From contig DDYM01000068.1 of NCBI GenBank assembly GCA_002347985.1, positions 23,315 to 30,618 on the forward strand: a stretch of 7,304 nucleotides of DNA, in the 5' to 3' direction. Below the pieces are notes generated by a model. The model ran no database searches. It saw nothing but the letters and a program-made list of their open reading frames with translations, and was not told where the DNA came from. Position 1 is the first letter of the stretch. Every line of letters starts with the position of its first letter. This document shows, in pieces, positions 1-5,130 of this stretch. Source of the DNA: Bacteroidetes bacterium UBA2234. Lineage in GTDB: Bacteria; Bacteroidota; Bacteroidia; NS11-12g; UBA955. Made by a program: the position numbers and the translations under genes.

Positions 1-15
1 GGGTGGGTGATTGTG

Positions 16-112
16 GTTTGGGAGGAGTAATGCTTCCGAAGAAGAGTTTGAGGTTTCGGAAGTGGGTTGGGGGTTTCCGAACTGAGTTTGGGGTGAATGT
101 AATGAGTTGGGG
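16..112. repeat. Degenerate ~20-bp tandem repeat in a G-rich stretch without a gene
   Basis: Units at about 32-52, 53-72, 73-92 and 93-112 align to the consensus GTTTCCGAACTGAGTTTGGG. Copies 53-72 and 73-92 agree at 16 of 20 positions, copy 32-52 aligns with one extra base, and 93-112 agrees at 13 of 20. A partial relative of the 3' part (GTTTGGG) lies at 16-22. The palindromic core TTC(C/G)GAA occurs at 34-40, 55-61 and 75-81, at spacings of 21 and 20 bp. By hand count, 1-120 has 52 G and 8 C on the plus strand. The period is not a multiple of three and no convincing protein is encoded on either strand, so this is a DNA-level repeat. It may continue past the left edge. Function unknown. Confidence 0.5.
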
Positions 113-152
113 AAGCGAATTTGTAAATGGAATTTTATTCATGGGGGGAATG

Positions 153-182
153 AAAAAAAGCCACCCGAAGGGTGGCTTTTTT
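153..182 (-). terminator. Intrinsic terminator of rpsU, probably bidirectional
   Basis: A perfect 7-bp GC-rich stem GCCACCC / GGGTGGC (160-166 and 170-176) with a GAA loop is flanked by seven A on the left (153-159) and six T on the right (177-182). Read on the minus strand, the hairpin is followed by a run of U and lies 53 nt beyond the rpsU stop codon. The A and T flanks make it symmetrical, so it could also stop rightward transcription. Confidence 0.9.
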
Positions 183-235
183 AGAAAGTCTATATATGAC
201 GCGATTGGACAAGCCAATGCTTTACAAACGGAAGC

Positions 236-433
236 TTATGCTTCTACGTCTGCCATTTGCATTTTCTGCTTGTAGGCGGCACGAATCTTCTGCATACGCT
301 TAGTAATGCAGGGCTTTTCGAATGCCTGACGAGCACGAAGTTCTTTCACAACACCAGTTTTTTCAAACTTCTTTTTGAACTTCTTCAATGCCTTCTCCAG
401 CGAATCGTTTTCTTTTACGTTAATTATAAGCAT
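236..433 (-). CDS. rpsU: 30S ribosomal protein bS21
   Basis: The 65-residue product is the small ribosomal subunit protein bS21, which sits near the 3' end of 16S rRNA and takes part in translation initiation. The sequence shows the Bacteroidota-type start MLIINVKENDSLEKALKKFKKKFEK, the conserved GVVKELRARQAFEKP segment (residues 27-41), and a lysine/arginine-rich C-terminal helix. Length and basic composition fit the family. The ATG at 431-433 is the only sensible start. No Shine-Dalgarno sequence precedes it: the 20 nt upstream are A/T-rich with a CCC and no AGGAGG-like run. A TAnnTTTG promoter lies just upstream and a strong terminator downstream, so the gene is probably monocistronic. Family assignment is near certain. 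Confidence 0.97.
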   Translation of the reverse strand: MLIINVKENDSLEKALKKFKKKFEKTGVVKELRARQAFEKPCITKRMQKIRAAYKQKMQMADVEA

Positions 434-454
434 GTTAAATTTTTATTTGGGTCA

Positions 455-486
455 CAAAAATAGATGTTTTTATCGATAAAGGCAAG
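455..486 (-). promoter_or_regulatory. rpsU promoter with a palindromic spacer
   Basis: On the minus strand the box TATTTTTG (455-462) matches the Bacteroidota -7 consensus TAnnTTTG. A CTTG (483-486) lies 20 nt upstream and fits the TTG -33 element. The box ends 21 nt before the rpsU ATG. The spacer contains the perfect 12-bp palindrome TTTATCGATAAA (469-480), a possible operator. The promoter starts right after the stop codon of the upstream acyl-CoA dehydrogenase gene. Confidence 0.65.
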
Positions 487-491
487 TTCTT

Positions 492-1637
492 TTAATCTTT
501 CAAGATGTTTCTTGAAATTACAAGTTTTTGAATTTCGCTTGTACCCTCGCCAATGGTGCAAAGTTTGCAATCTCTGTAGAATTTTTCTACCGGGAAATCT
601 TTCGTATATCCATAACCACCAAAGATTTGCACGGCTTCGTTGGAACAGTATACACTCACCTCGGAGGCGTAGTATTTTGCCATCGCGCCTTCTTTGGTCA
701 TATTCAAACCTTTGTTTTTTCTGTCTGCGGCTTCTTGTGTGAGCAATTCGGCGGCCTCAATTCTGGTTGCCATGTCGGCCAATTTAAATGCAATCGCTTG
801 GAAATTGGAGATAGGCTGACCAAACTGCTCTCTTTCTTTGGAGTACTTCAATGCGGCCTCATAAGCGCCTTTGGCAATTCCCAACGACAAAGCAGCGATT
901 GAAATTCGACCTCCATCAAGAATTTTCATGGCTTGGATAAATCCATCGCCGATGTTTCCCAAAATGTTGGTTTCTGGAACTCGACAGTCTTCAAAAATCA
1001 TTTCTGCTGTTTCGCTGGCGCGCATTCCCAATTTGTTTTCTTTTTTGCCACCTCTGAAACCTGGAGTACCTCTTTCAACAACAAATGCTGTAATTCCCCT
1101 GGAATCAAGCAATTCTCCGGTTCTAGCGAGAACAACTGCAACATCTCCGGTGATGCCATGGGTGATCCAGTTTTTTGATCCGTTTATTACCCAATGGTCT
1201 CCATCCTTCTTCGCAACACATTGCATACGCAAAGCGTCAGATCCTGTATTTGCTTCGGTTAGTCCCCAAGCACCGATCCATTCTGCGGTTGCCAACTTGG
1301 GTAGCCATTTTTGTTTCTGTTCTTCGTTTGCAAAAGCCAAAATATGACCGGTGCAAAGACTATTGTGTGCAGCCATTGAAAGTCCTACACTACCACATAC
1401 TTTCGCCAATTCCTCGATGGCAGCGGCATACTCAAAATATCCCAATCCAGAGCCATTGTATTTTTCAGGTACCAAAACTCCCATCAAACCCAATTCTCCC
1501 AGCGCTTTAAAAATGTGAATCGGGAAGGTTTGAGATTCATCCCATTCCATCAAGTGTGGACGTATGTTTTTGTCGGCAAAATCGCGCACGGTTTGTCTCA
1601 CCATCGATACGCTTTCACTGTCTTGGAAATTCATCAT
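492..1637 (-). CDS. Acyl-CoA dehydrogenase (short/branched-chain type)
   Basis: The 381-residue product is an FAD-dependent acyl-CoA dehydrogenase. It introduces the alpha,beta double bond into acyl-CoA, the first step of beta-oxidation or branched-chain amino acid breakdown, and passes electrons to electron-transfer flavoprotein in the cytoplasm. It has the normal length and layout: N-terminal helical domain, FAD/substrate signature GAWGLTEANTGSDA (122-135), middle beta domain, REQFGQPISNFQ (269-280), second signature QIFGGYGYTKDFPVEKFYRD (337-356) and C-terminal IGEGTSEIQ. Glu364 in that motif is at the catalytic-base position of the short- and medium-chain enzymes. The start has two consecutive ATG codons (1637 and 1634); the first was taken, but the second cannot be excluded because the -7 box is only 10 nt upstream. 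Exact chain-length specificity cannot be read from the sequence. No ETF genes are adjacent. Confidence 0.95.
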   Translation of the reverse strand: MMNFQDSESVSMVRQTVRDFADKNIRPHLMEWDESQTFPIHIFKALGELGLMGVLVPEKYNGSGLGYFEYAAAIEELAKVCGSVGLSMAAHNSLCTGHILAFANEEQKQKWLPKLATAEWIGAWGLTEANTGSDALRMQCVAKKDGDHWVINGSKNWITHGITGDVAVVLARTGELLDSRGITAFVVERGTPGFRGGKKENKLGMRASETAEMIFEDCRVPETNILGNIGDGFIQAMKILDGGRISIAALSLGIAKGAYEAALKYSKEREQFGQPISNFQAIAFKLADMATRIEAAELLTQEAADRKNKGLNMTKEGAMAKYYASEVSVYCSNEAVQIFGGYGYTKDFPVEKFYRDCKLCTIGEGTSEIQKLVISRNILKD

Positions 1638-1647
1638 AATATAAGTA

Positions 1648-1672
1648 CAAAGATATTAAACCATAGGCTTAA
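1648..1672 (-). promoter_or_regulatory. Acyl-CoA dehydrogenase promoter with adjacent inverted repeat
   Basis: The minus-strand box TATCTTTG (1648-1655) is a full match to TAnnTTTG and ends 10 nt before the ATG at 1637, so the 5' leader would be only a few nucleotides long. No clear TTG is seen at -33. Directly upstream, 1656-1672 (plus strand TTAAACCATAGGCTTAA) forms an inverted repeat pairing 6 of 7 positions around ATA. It could bind a repressor that blocks the promoter; this is inference. Confidence 0.55.
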
Positions 1673-1690
1673 GTGATAATGGAATGAGTC

Positions 1691-1706
1691 ATTTCTTTGA
1701 AGAAAT
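1691..1706. repeat. 16-bp near-perfect palindrome between genes
   Basis: ATTTCTTTGAAGAAAT pairs 7 + 7 bases around a TG centre. It lies in the 108-nt gap between the helix-hairpin-helix gene and the acyl-CoA dehydrogenase gene, about 36 bp upstream of the dehydrogenase -7 box. No run of T follows on either strand and the stem is A/T-rich, so it is a poor terminator. It could be an operator, or chance in A/T-rich DNA. Confidence 0.3.
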
Positions 1707-1745
1707 TTGTGTGTGCACCGAGGGCTTCGTCTAGTGGAGATATGC

Positions 1746-2543
1746 CTAATCAATGAACTTTAAATACGGCGCGATTTTTAGTTTTTCCTCGGTTGTAATT
1801 CCCTGCATTTTTTGCCAAATTTCTTTGCTTAGATTGGGGTGCTGTTGCAAAAATGGCCCAACGATTTTCGCTTTACTAGGACCGATGTATGGGTGTTTAT
1901 ACAGTTGCTTAAAATCTACTTTTGTATTGAGTTCAATTAATTTACTGGGATCAATTTTAATTCTTTTCGATAACGTTTCGATAAGCAAGGTATCGATTTT
2001 AGGAATTTCCATCAACTGAGAAGTAACGTAAAACCCACCGAGCCTTTCTCGGAATTTTACAATTTTTCTTGCTGTAGAGGGTCCAATTCCCGGCAAATCG
2101 TCGAGACTGGCACTGTCGATTGCATTGATATCTATGTTTGCAGGAAACGGATTTTGTTGCGCAACAATTTTGGATAGTTGTGGTTGCAATAATTGCAAAT
2201 GACTTTTATCTGTTTGCGATTTTCGCAACTCCAGCAACAGGGCAAATGCCAATTTGTTTGATATCGGTTTGTTTGGTTTTGGATTCCGGATCCATTGATC
2301 AATCTCATTTTTTTCAAATTGATTTTTTCGGAACGATCGAAATTTTGATCTGGAATATTTGTGCCATTCGTTTTTGTCTCGGGTGGCAAACCCTTTGGGG
2401 CCTTGGAGTTCCTTTAAGGTTTGAATGCGTTGGGCTTGGGAATGACATCGGATAATTCCCATAATAGAAAGGGTCGTTATGGCGAACCAGAACGACCCTT
2501 GAGTGATATTTTTTCGTAATCCTAACACCGCAACCCTGTCCAA
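1746..2543 (-). CDS. ComEA-like helix-hairpin-helix (HhH) protein
   Basis: With a TTG start the product has 265 residues. Residues 16-32 (GSFWFAITTLSIMGIIR) can form one membrane segment. A basic, poorly conserved stretch with many Lys, Arg and Gln follows to about 130. Then come two helix-hairpin-helix units: LDDLPGIGPSTARKIVKFRE (147-166), with the hairpin PGIGPSTA, and a second around HPYIGPSKAKIV (217-228). Such motifs bind DNA through the backbone, as in the DNA-uptake protein ComEA; the actual role of the Bacteroidota members is unclear. The TTG lies 15 nt after, and in frame with, the stop of the preceding synthase gene, so the two are probably co-transcribed. Other starts are GTG (2526-2528) and ATG (2460-2462); the ATG would remove most of the membrane segment. 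TTG was kept because HhH proteins of this group usually have an N-terminal anchor. A perfect inverted repeat (2469-2500) within the first codons makes the start doubtful. Confidence 0.8.
   Translation of the reverse strand: MDRVAVLGLRKNITQGSFWFAITTLSIMGIIRCHSQAQRIQTLKELQGPKGFATRDKNEWHKYSRSKFRSFRKNQFEKNEIDQWIRNPKPNKPISNKLAFALLLELRKSQTDKSHLQLLQPQLSKIVAQQNPFPANIDINAIDSASLDDLPGIGPSTARKIVKFRERLGGFYVTSQLMEIPKIDTLLIETLSKRIKIDPSKLIELNTKVDFKQLYKHPYIGPSKAKIVGPFLQQHPNLSKEIWQKMQGITTEEKLKIAPYLKFID
2469..2500 (-). repeat. Perfect 10-bp inverted repeat, possible terminator or attenuator
   Basis: The arms AAGGGTCGTT (2469-2478) and AACGACCCTT (2491-2500) are exact reverse complements around a 12-nt loop. 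On the minus strand the hairpin begins 58 nt after the synthase stop codon and is followed by TCTATTAT, a weak U-rich tail. On the plus strand a run of six T starts about 8 nt after the stem. It overlaps codons 15-25 of the helix-hairpin-helix gene if that gene starts at TTG, but lies wholly upstream if it starts at the ATG at 2462. It could be the terminator of the synthase gene or an attenuator between the two genes. Confidence 0.5.
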
Positions 2544-2558
2544 ACGACAGAGGCGAAA

Positions 2559-3806
2559 TTAGGCGAACTCGGCCAATTTTTCTTTGCGATATTCGCCAGC
2601 GTCCAATTTGTTTTTGATAGATTTAAAAGCTTGGATCGTCTCTTGAACATCCTCCAAAGAGTGCACCGCGGTAGGAATCAAACGCAAAATAATCATTCCT
2701 TTGGGCACCACAGGGTAAACTACGATACTGCAGAAAATGTTGAAATTCTCACGCAAGTCGTGGGTTAAGTGTGTGGCCTCAGGAATTGTTCCGTTCAACA
2801 CAACCGGAGTGACCGGAGTTGTGGTAATGCCAATATTGAAGCCGGCTTCTTTGAGTCCGTTCTGTAAAGCGTTGGTGATTGTCCACAGTTTCTCCTTTAG
2901 TGCAGGCTGTGTGCGAATCATTTCTAAACGTTTAATTGAGCCAACAACCAAAGGCATCGGCAAGGCTTTCGCGTAAATTTGAGAACGCATATTGTAACGC
3001 AAGAATTTAATCACATGTGGCTCAGAGGCGATAAACGCTCCAATGCCGGCCATTGATTTTGCAAAAGTGGAGAAGTAGATATCAACCCCTTCAATGCAAT
3101 CTTGTTCCTCTGCGGTACCTGCGCCTGTTTTTCCCATCGTGCCAAAACCATGGGCATCATCAACGAAAAGTCGGAAATTGAATTTGCTCTTTAATTCAAC
3201 GATTTCTTTCAATTTTCCTTGAGAACCTGTCATCCCGAAAACACCTTCAGTAATAACCAAAATCGCACCGCCAGTGGTTTCAACCATTTTGGTTGCGCGC
3301 TTCAATTGTTGCTCTAAACTCTCAATATTGTTGTGGTTGTATACGAAACGTTTGCCCATGTGCAGACGAACGCCATCGATAATACAAGCATGCGATTCTG
3401 CATCGTAAACAATTACATCATGGCGGTCAACGAGCGCATCAATAGCACTCAAAACACCTTGGTAGCCATAATTCAAAAGGATACAATCGGGTTTTTGTAC
3501 AAAACTCGCAAGGTCGCGTTCTAACTGCTCATGGTAGTTGCTGTTTCCGCTCATCATACGGGCTCCCATTGGGTAGGCCATACCGAATTGAGCGGCTGCA
3601 TCCGTATCGGCTTTCATCACATCGGGGTGATTCGCCAAGCCCAAATAATTATTTAAACTCCAGTTCAAGCGTTCTTTTCCGCGGAAAATCATGCGTGGAC
3701 CAATCGGTCCTTCCAATTTAGGGAATGTGTAATAACCGTGTGCGTCGTCGGCGTGTTGACCCAAAGGTCCCATACGCTCATGCAGTTTGTCGAATATGTC
3801 TCTCAT
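2559..3806 (-). CDS. PLP-dependent alpha-oxoamine synthase (AONS/SPT/KBL family)
   Basis: The 415-residue product belongs to the fold-type I PLP enzymes that condense an amino acid with an acyl thioester and release CO2, giving an alpha-oxoamine. Family landmarks are NNYLGLANHP (52-61), RMMSGNSNYHEQLE (83-96), His139 in ESHA (ring-stacking position), Asp216 and His219 in VDDAHG (cofactor contacts) and Lys250 in STFAKSMAG, the PLP Schiff-base lysine. Length is near the family's usual 390-420. Relatives make 8-amino-7-oxononanoate (biotin), 2-amino-3-ketobutyrate, 3-ketosphinganine (serine palmitoyltransferase) or capnine precursors (cysteate acyltransferase). No biotin genes and no threonine dehydrogenase lie nearby, and the N-terminal GYYTFPKLEGPIGPRMIFRG resembles what I recall of a flavobacterial group distinct from classical Spt. 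A sphingo- or sulfonolipid role is therefore plausible but not shown. The ATG follows a TAAATTTGCA promoter by 26 nt; there is no Shine-Dalgarno sequence. Confidence 0.92.
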   Translation of the reverse strand: MRDIFDKLHERMGPLGQHADDAHGYYTFPKLEGPIGPRMIFRGKERLNWSLNNYLGLANHPDVMKADTDAAAQFGMAYPMGARMMSGNSNYHEQLERDLASFVQKPDCILLNYGYQGVLSAIDALVDRHDVIVYDAESHACIIDGVRLHMGKRFVYNHNNIESLEQQLKRATKMVETTGGAILVITEGVFGMTGSQGKLKEIVELKSKFNFRLFVDDAHGFGTMGKTGAGTAEEQDCIEGVDIYFSTFAKSMAGIGAFIASEPHVIKFLRYNMRSQIYAKALPMPLVVGSIKRLEMIRTQPALKEKLWTITNALQNGLKEAGFNIGITTTPVTPVVLNGTIPEATHLTHDLRENFNIFCSIVVYPVVPKGMIILRLIPTAVHSLEDVQETIQAFKSIKNKLDAGEYRKEKLAEFA

Positions 3807-3832
3807 GATAATTGACTACAAATAGATTGATG

Positions 3833-3840
3833 CAAATTTA
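3833..3840 (-). promoter_or_regulatory. -7 promoter box of the alpha-oxoamine synthase gene
   Basis: Minus-strand TAAATTTG followed by CA matches the extended Bacteroidota -7 element (TAnnTTTGCA) and ends 26 nt before the ATG, giving a leader of about 20 nt. No convincing TTG is seen 17-23 nt upstream. The 127-nt gap to the preceding methyltransferase gene also contains the direct repeat TTTGTGAA (3881-3888 and 3911-3918), of unknown meaning. Confidence 0.55.
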
Positions 3841-3933
3841 ACAGTGTAATTATAATAATCGTTTCAGAAGTTGTTCTCCGTTTGTGAATAAGGTGAAAAT
3901 CGACGTTTTATTTGTGAAATTCTGATTTGAATT

Positions 3934-4725
3934 CTATCGTCCCACAATAAAAACACATGGACTTTTACCCAGCGATTCTACTTTTCGTTTCCAAGCGCTA
4001 ATGGGTTGCGTTAAAATGTGTTCCGAAGGGCCTTGTAGGTCTTTTGCGATACACAATAGCATGTCTTGTGGTAAATTTTTACAGAAAAACTGCAGCAAGC
4101 GATCTGTGCGATAAGGCGTTTCAATGAATAAATGACTGTGCTTGTCGGTGGCCTTATTATTCAATAAAAGCGTGAGTTGTTTGAGTTCATTTTCATTGAT
4201 TGGTGGATAGCCATGGAAGGTGAAAGTTTGACCGCTCAGTCCGCTACCTGCCAATGCGAGCATCAAGCTATTGGGTCCCATGATGGGTTTTATGTCCCAA
4301 CCCCGCTGATGTCCGATTTTAACCAGCATCGCCCCTGGATCGGCAATACAAGGCATCCCCGCTTCAGAAGCAACCCCAATCAATTTGGTGTTTTGGATTT
4401 CTTTTAGAAAGGCTTCCAATTGTTTTTGAGGCGTGCGGGTGTTGAGTTCGAAGATGTCGAGATCGTTCAATGGAATCCCCACTTTCAGGCTCGATAAAAA
4501 TCGTCTTAGAGTTCTGGCATCTTCGGCCACCCAATGTCGGATCGGCGTGATTGAATCTATATATTGCGGCGTATTCATCCACAACCAACTGTTCTCGCCA
4601 ATGGGAAGGGGGACTAAAATCAATTGTGTATTGTTGCTCTCTCCTCTCACTTCTGCTGATTCTTGGGTGGTTGAATTGAGGGCCGGGTTCTCAAATTGTG
4701 AATCTTCGATGTTTATGTCGTCCAT
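3934..4725 (-). CDS. RsmI-like SAM-dependent methyltransferase (tetrapyrrole methylase fold)
   Basis: The frame is open to an ATG at 4791 (285 residues); the ATG at 4725 (263 residues) was chosen. Numbered from the longer form, RsmI-family motifs follow in order: LVPLPIGEN (59-67), VAEDARTLRRFLSSL (88-102), GVASEAGMPCIADPGAMLV (139-157), the SAM-binding MGPNSLMLALAGSGLSGQTF (171-190), FHGYPP (192-197) and FIETPYRTDRLL (222-233). RsmI 2'-O-methylates C1402 of 16S rRNA. This sequence looks like the second, divergent Bacteroidota paralogue (with ETPYR), whose substrate I do not know. Homologues as I recall them start only a few residues before the first motif, so both ATG starts leave a Ser/Glu/Asn-rich tail of 36 or 58 residues; GTG at codon 48 is another option. 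A GAAATTTG box, one base off TAnnTTTG, ends 5 nt before the chosen ATG. Family call firm; start uncertain. Confidence 0.88.
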   Translation of the reverse strand: MDDINIEDSQFENPALNSTTQESAEVRGESNNTQLILVPLPIGENSWLWMNTPQYIDSITPIRHWVAEDARTLRRFLSSLKVGIPLNDLDIFELNTRTPQKQLEAFLKEIQNTKLIGVASEAGMPCIADPGAMLVKIGHQRGWDIKPIMGPNSLMLALAGSGLSGQTFTFHGYPPINENELKQLTLLLNNKATDKHSHLFIETPYRTDRLLQFFCKNLPQDMLLCIAKDLQGPSEHILTQPISAWKRKVESLGKSPCVFIVGR

Positions 4726-4807
4726 TGCCGCAAATTTCACCTTTATCGATGTAAGTCTATAATTTATCTTTTGTCCATGGAAAATTGTCATTTAACGGTA
4801 AGCAAAA

Positions 4808-4838
4808 TTTATTCGCTCGGGTTTATCAAGTAACTTTG
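4808..4838 (+). promoter_or_regulatory. Promoter of the DUF6787-apbC-nfu operon
   Basis: TAACTTTG (4831-4838) is a full match to the -7 consensus TAnnTTTG. TTTA (4808-4811) lies exactly 19 nt upstream and matches the TTTG -33 element at 3 of 4 bases. The box ends only 4 nt before the GTG start at 4843, so transcription would begin at or next to the start codon. The -33 element overlaps a minus-strand TAAATTTTG (4803-4811), which may be part of the divergent methyltransferase promoter. Confidence 0.6.
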
Positions 4839-4842
4839 TGTC

Positions 4843-5130
4843 GTGAGTTTTATAAATCGACTGAAAGCGCGTTGGAACGTGCAGAAAGCATGGATGGTTT
4901 GGGTGATCTTGTTGGTATTTGCCTTAACAGGTTTTACGGTGATGTATCTAAAGAAATTCGTGAAGCCTTATTTGGGTGAAGATTGGTGGGTTGATATGGT
5001 CTATTACATATTGATACTGCCTGTTTACAATCTGCTATTGTTGTTCTATGGATTTATTTTCGGACAGTTCAAGTATTTCTGGGCTTTTGAACAGCGATTT
5101 TTTAAACGAATGTTCGGTAGAAACAAATGA
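4843..5130 (+). CDS. Small two-helix membrane protein, DUF6787-like
   Basis: The 95-residue product starts with a short basic region (RLKARWNVQKAW, residues 6-17). Two hydrophobic segments follow, about 17-36 (AWMVWVILLVFALTGFTVMY) and 50-73. Then comes the conserved-looking FGQFKYFWAFEQRFFKRMFG (73-92). The N-terminal RWxV, two membrane helices and the FGQF+YF motif match my memory of the Bacteroidota DUF6787 family, which has no known function and has sometimes been misnamed prolyl-tRNA synthetase. The start is GTG: the basic RWNV segment typical of the family lies before the next ATG (codon 18), so the GTG is well supported. The stop overlaps the apbC start (ATGA), which suggests translational coupling with the Fe-S carrier genes downstream. 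Confidence 0.8.
   Translation: MSFINRLKARWNVQKAWMVWVILLVFALTGFTVMYLKKFVKPYLGEDWWVDMVYYILILPVYNLLLLFYGFIFGQFKYFWAFEQRFFKRMFGRNK

Noticed and set aside
33..62. 8-bp inverted repeat CTTCCGAA / TTCGGAAG as a terminator
   Set aside because: No run of T follows on either strand. The pairing is explained by two neighbouring copies of the palindromic repeat core.
1..142. Minus-strand open frame from the ATG at 140-142 to the window edge
   Set aside because: The 47 codons reflect the C-rich repeat (Pro, Thr and Ser), with no family likeness. The start sits 18 nt before the rpsU terminator stem with no promoter box.
3..275. Plus-strand 90-codon frame at the left edge
   Set aside because: It runs through the terminator hairpin and into the 3' end of rpsU on the other strand, and the translation looks random.
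871..1347. Long plus-strand frame antisense to the acyl-CoA dehydrogenase
   Set aside because: The minus-strand gene is unambiguous over this range and the antisense translation has no recognisable features.
3881..3918. Direct repeat TTTGTGAA 30 bp apart between the synthase and methyltransferase genes
   Set aside because: Two copies of an A/T-rich 8-mer can occur by chance. It is noted with the promoter but not claimed as an operator.
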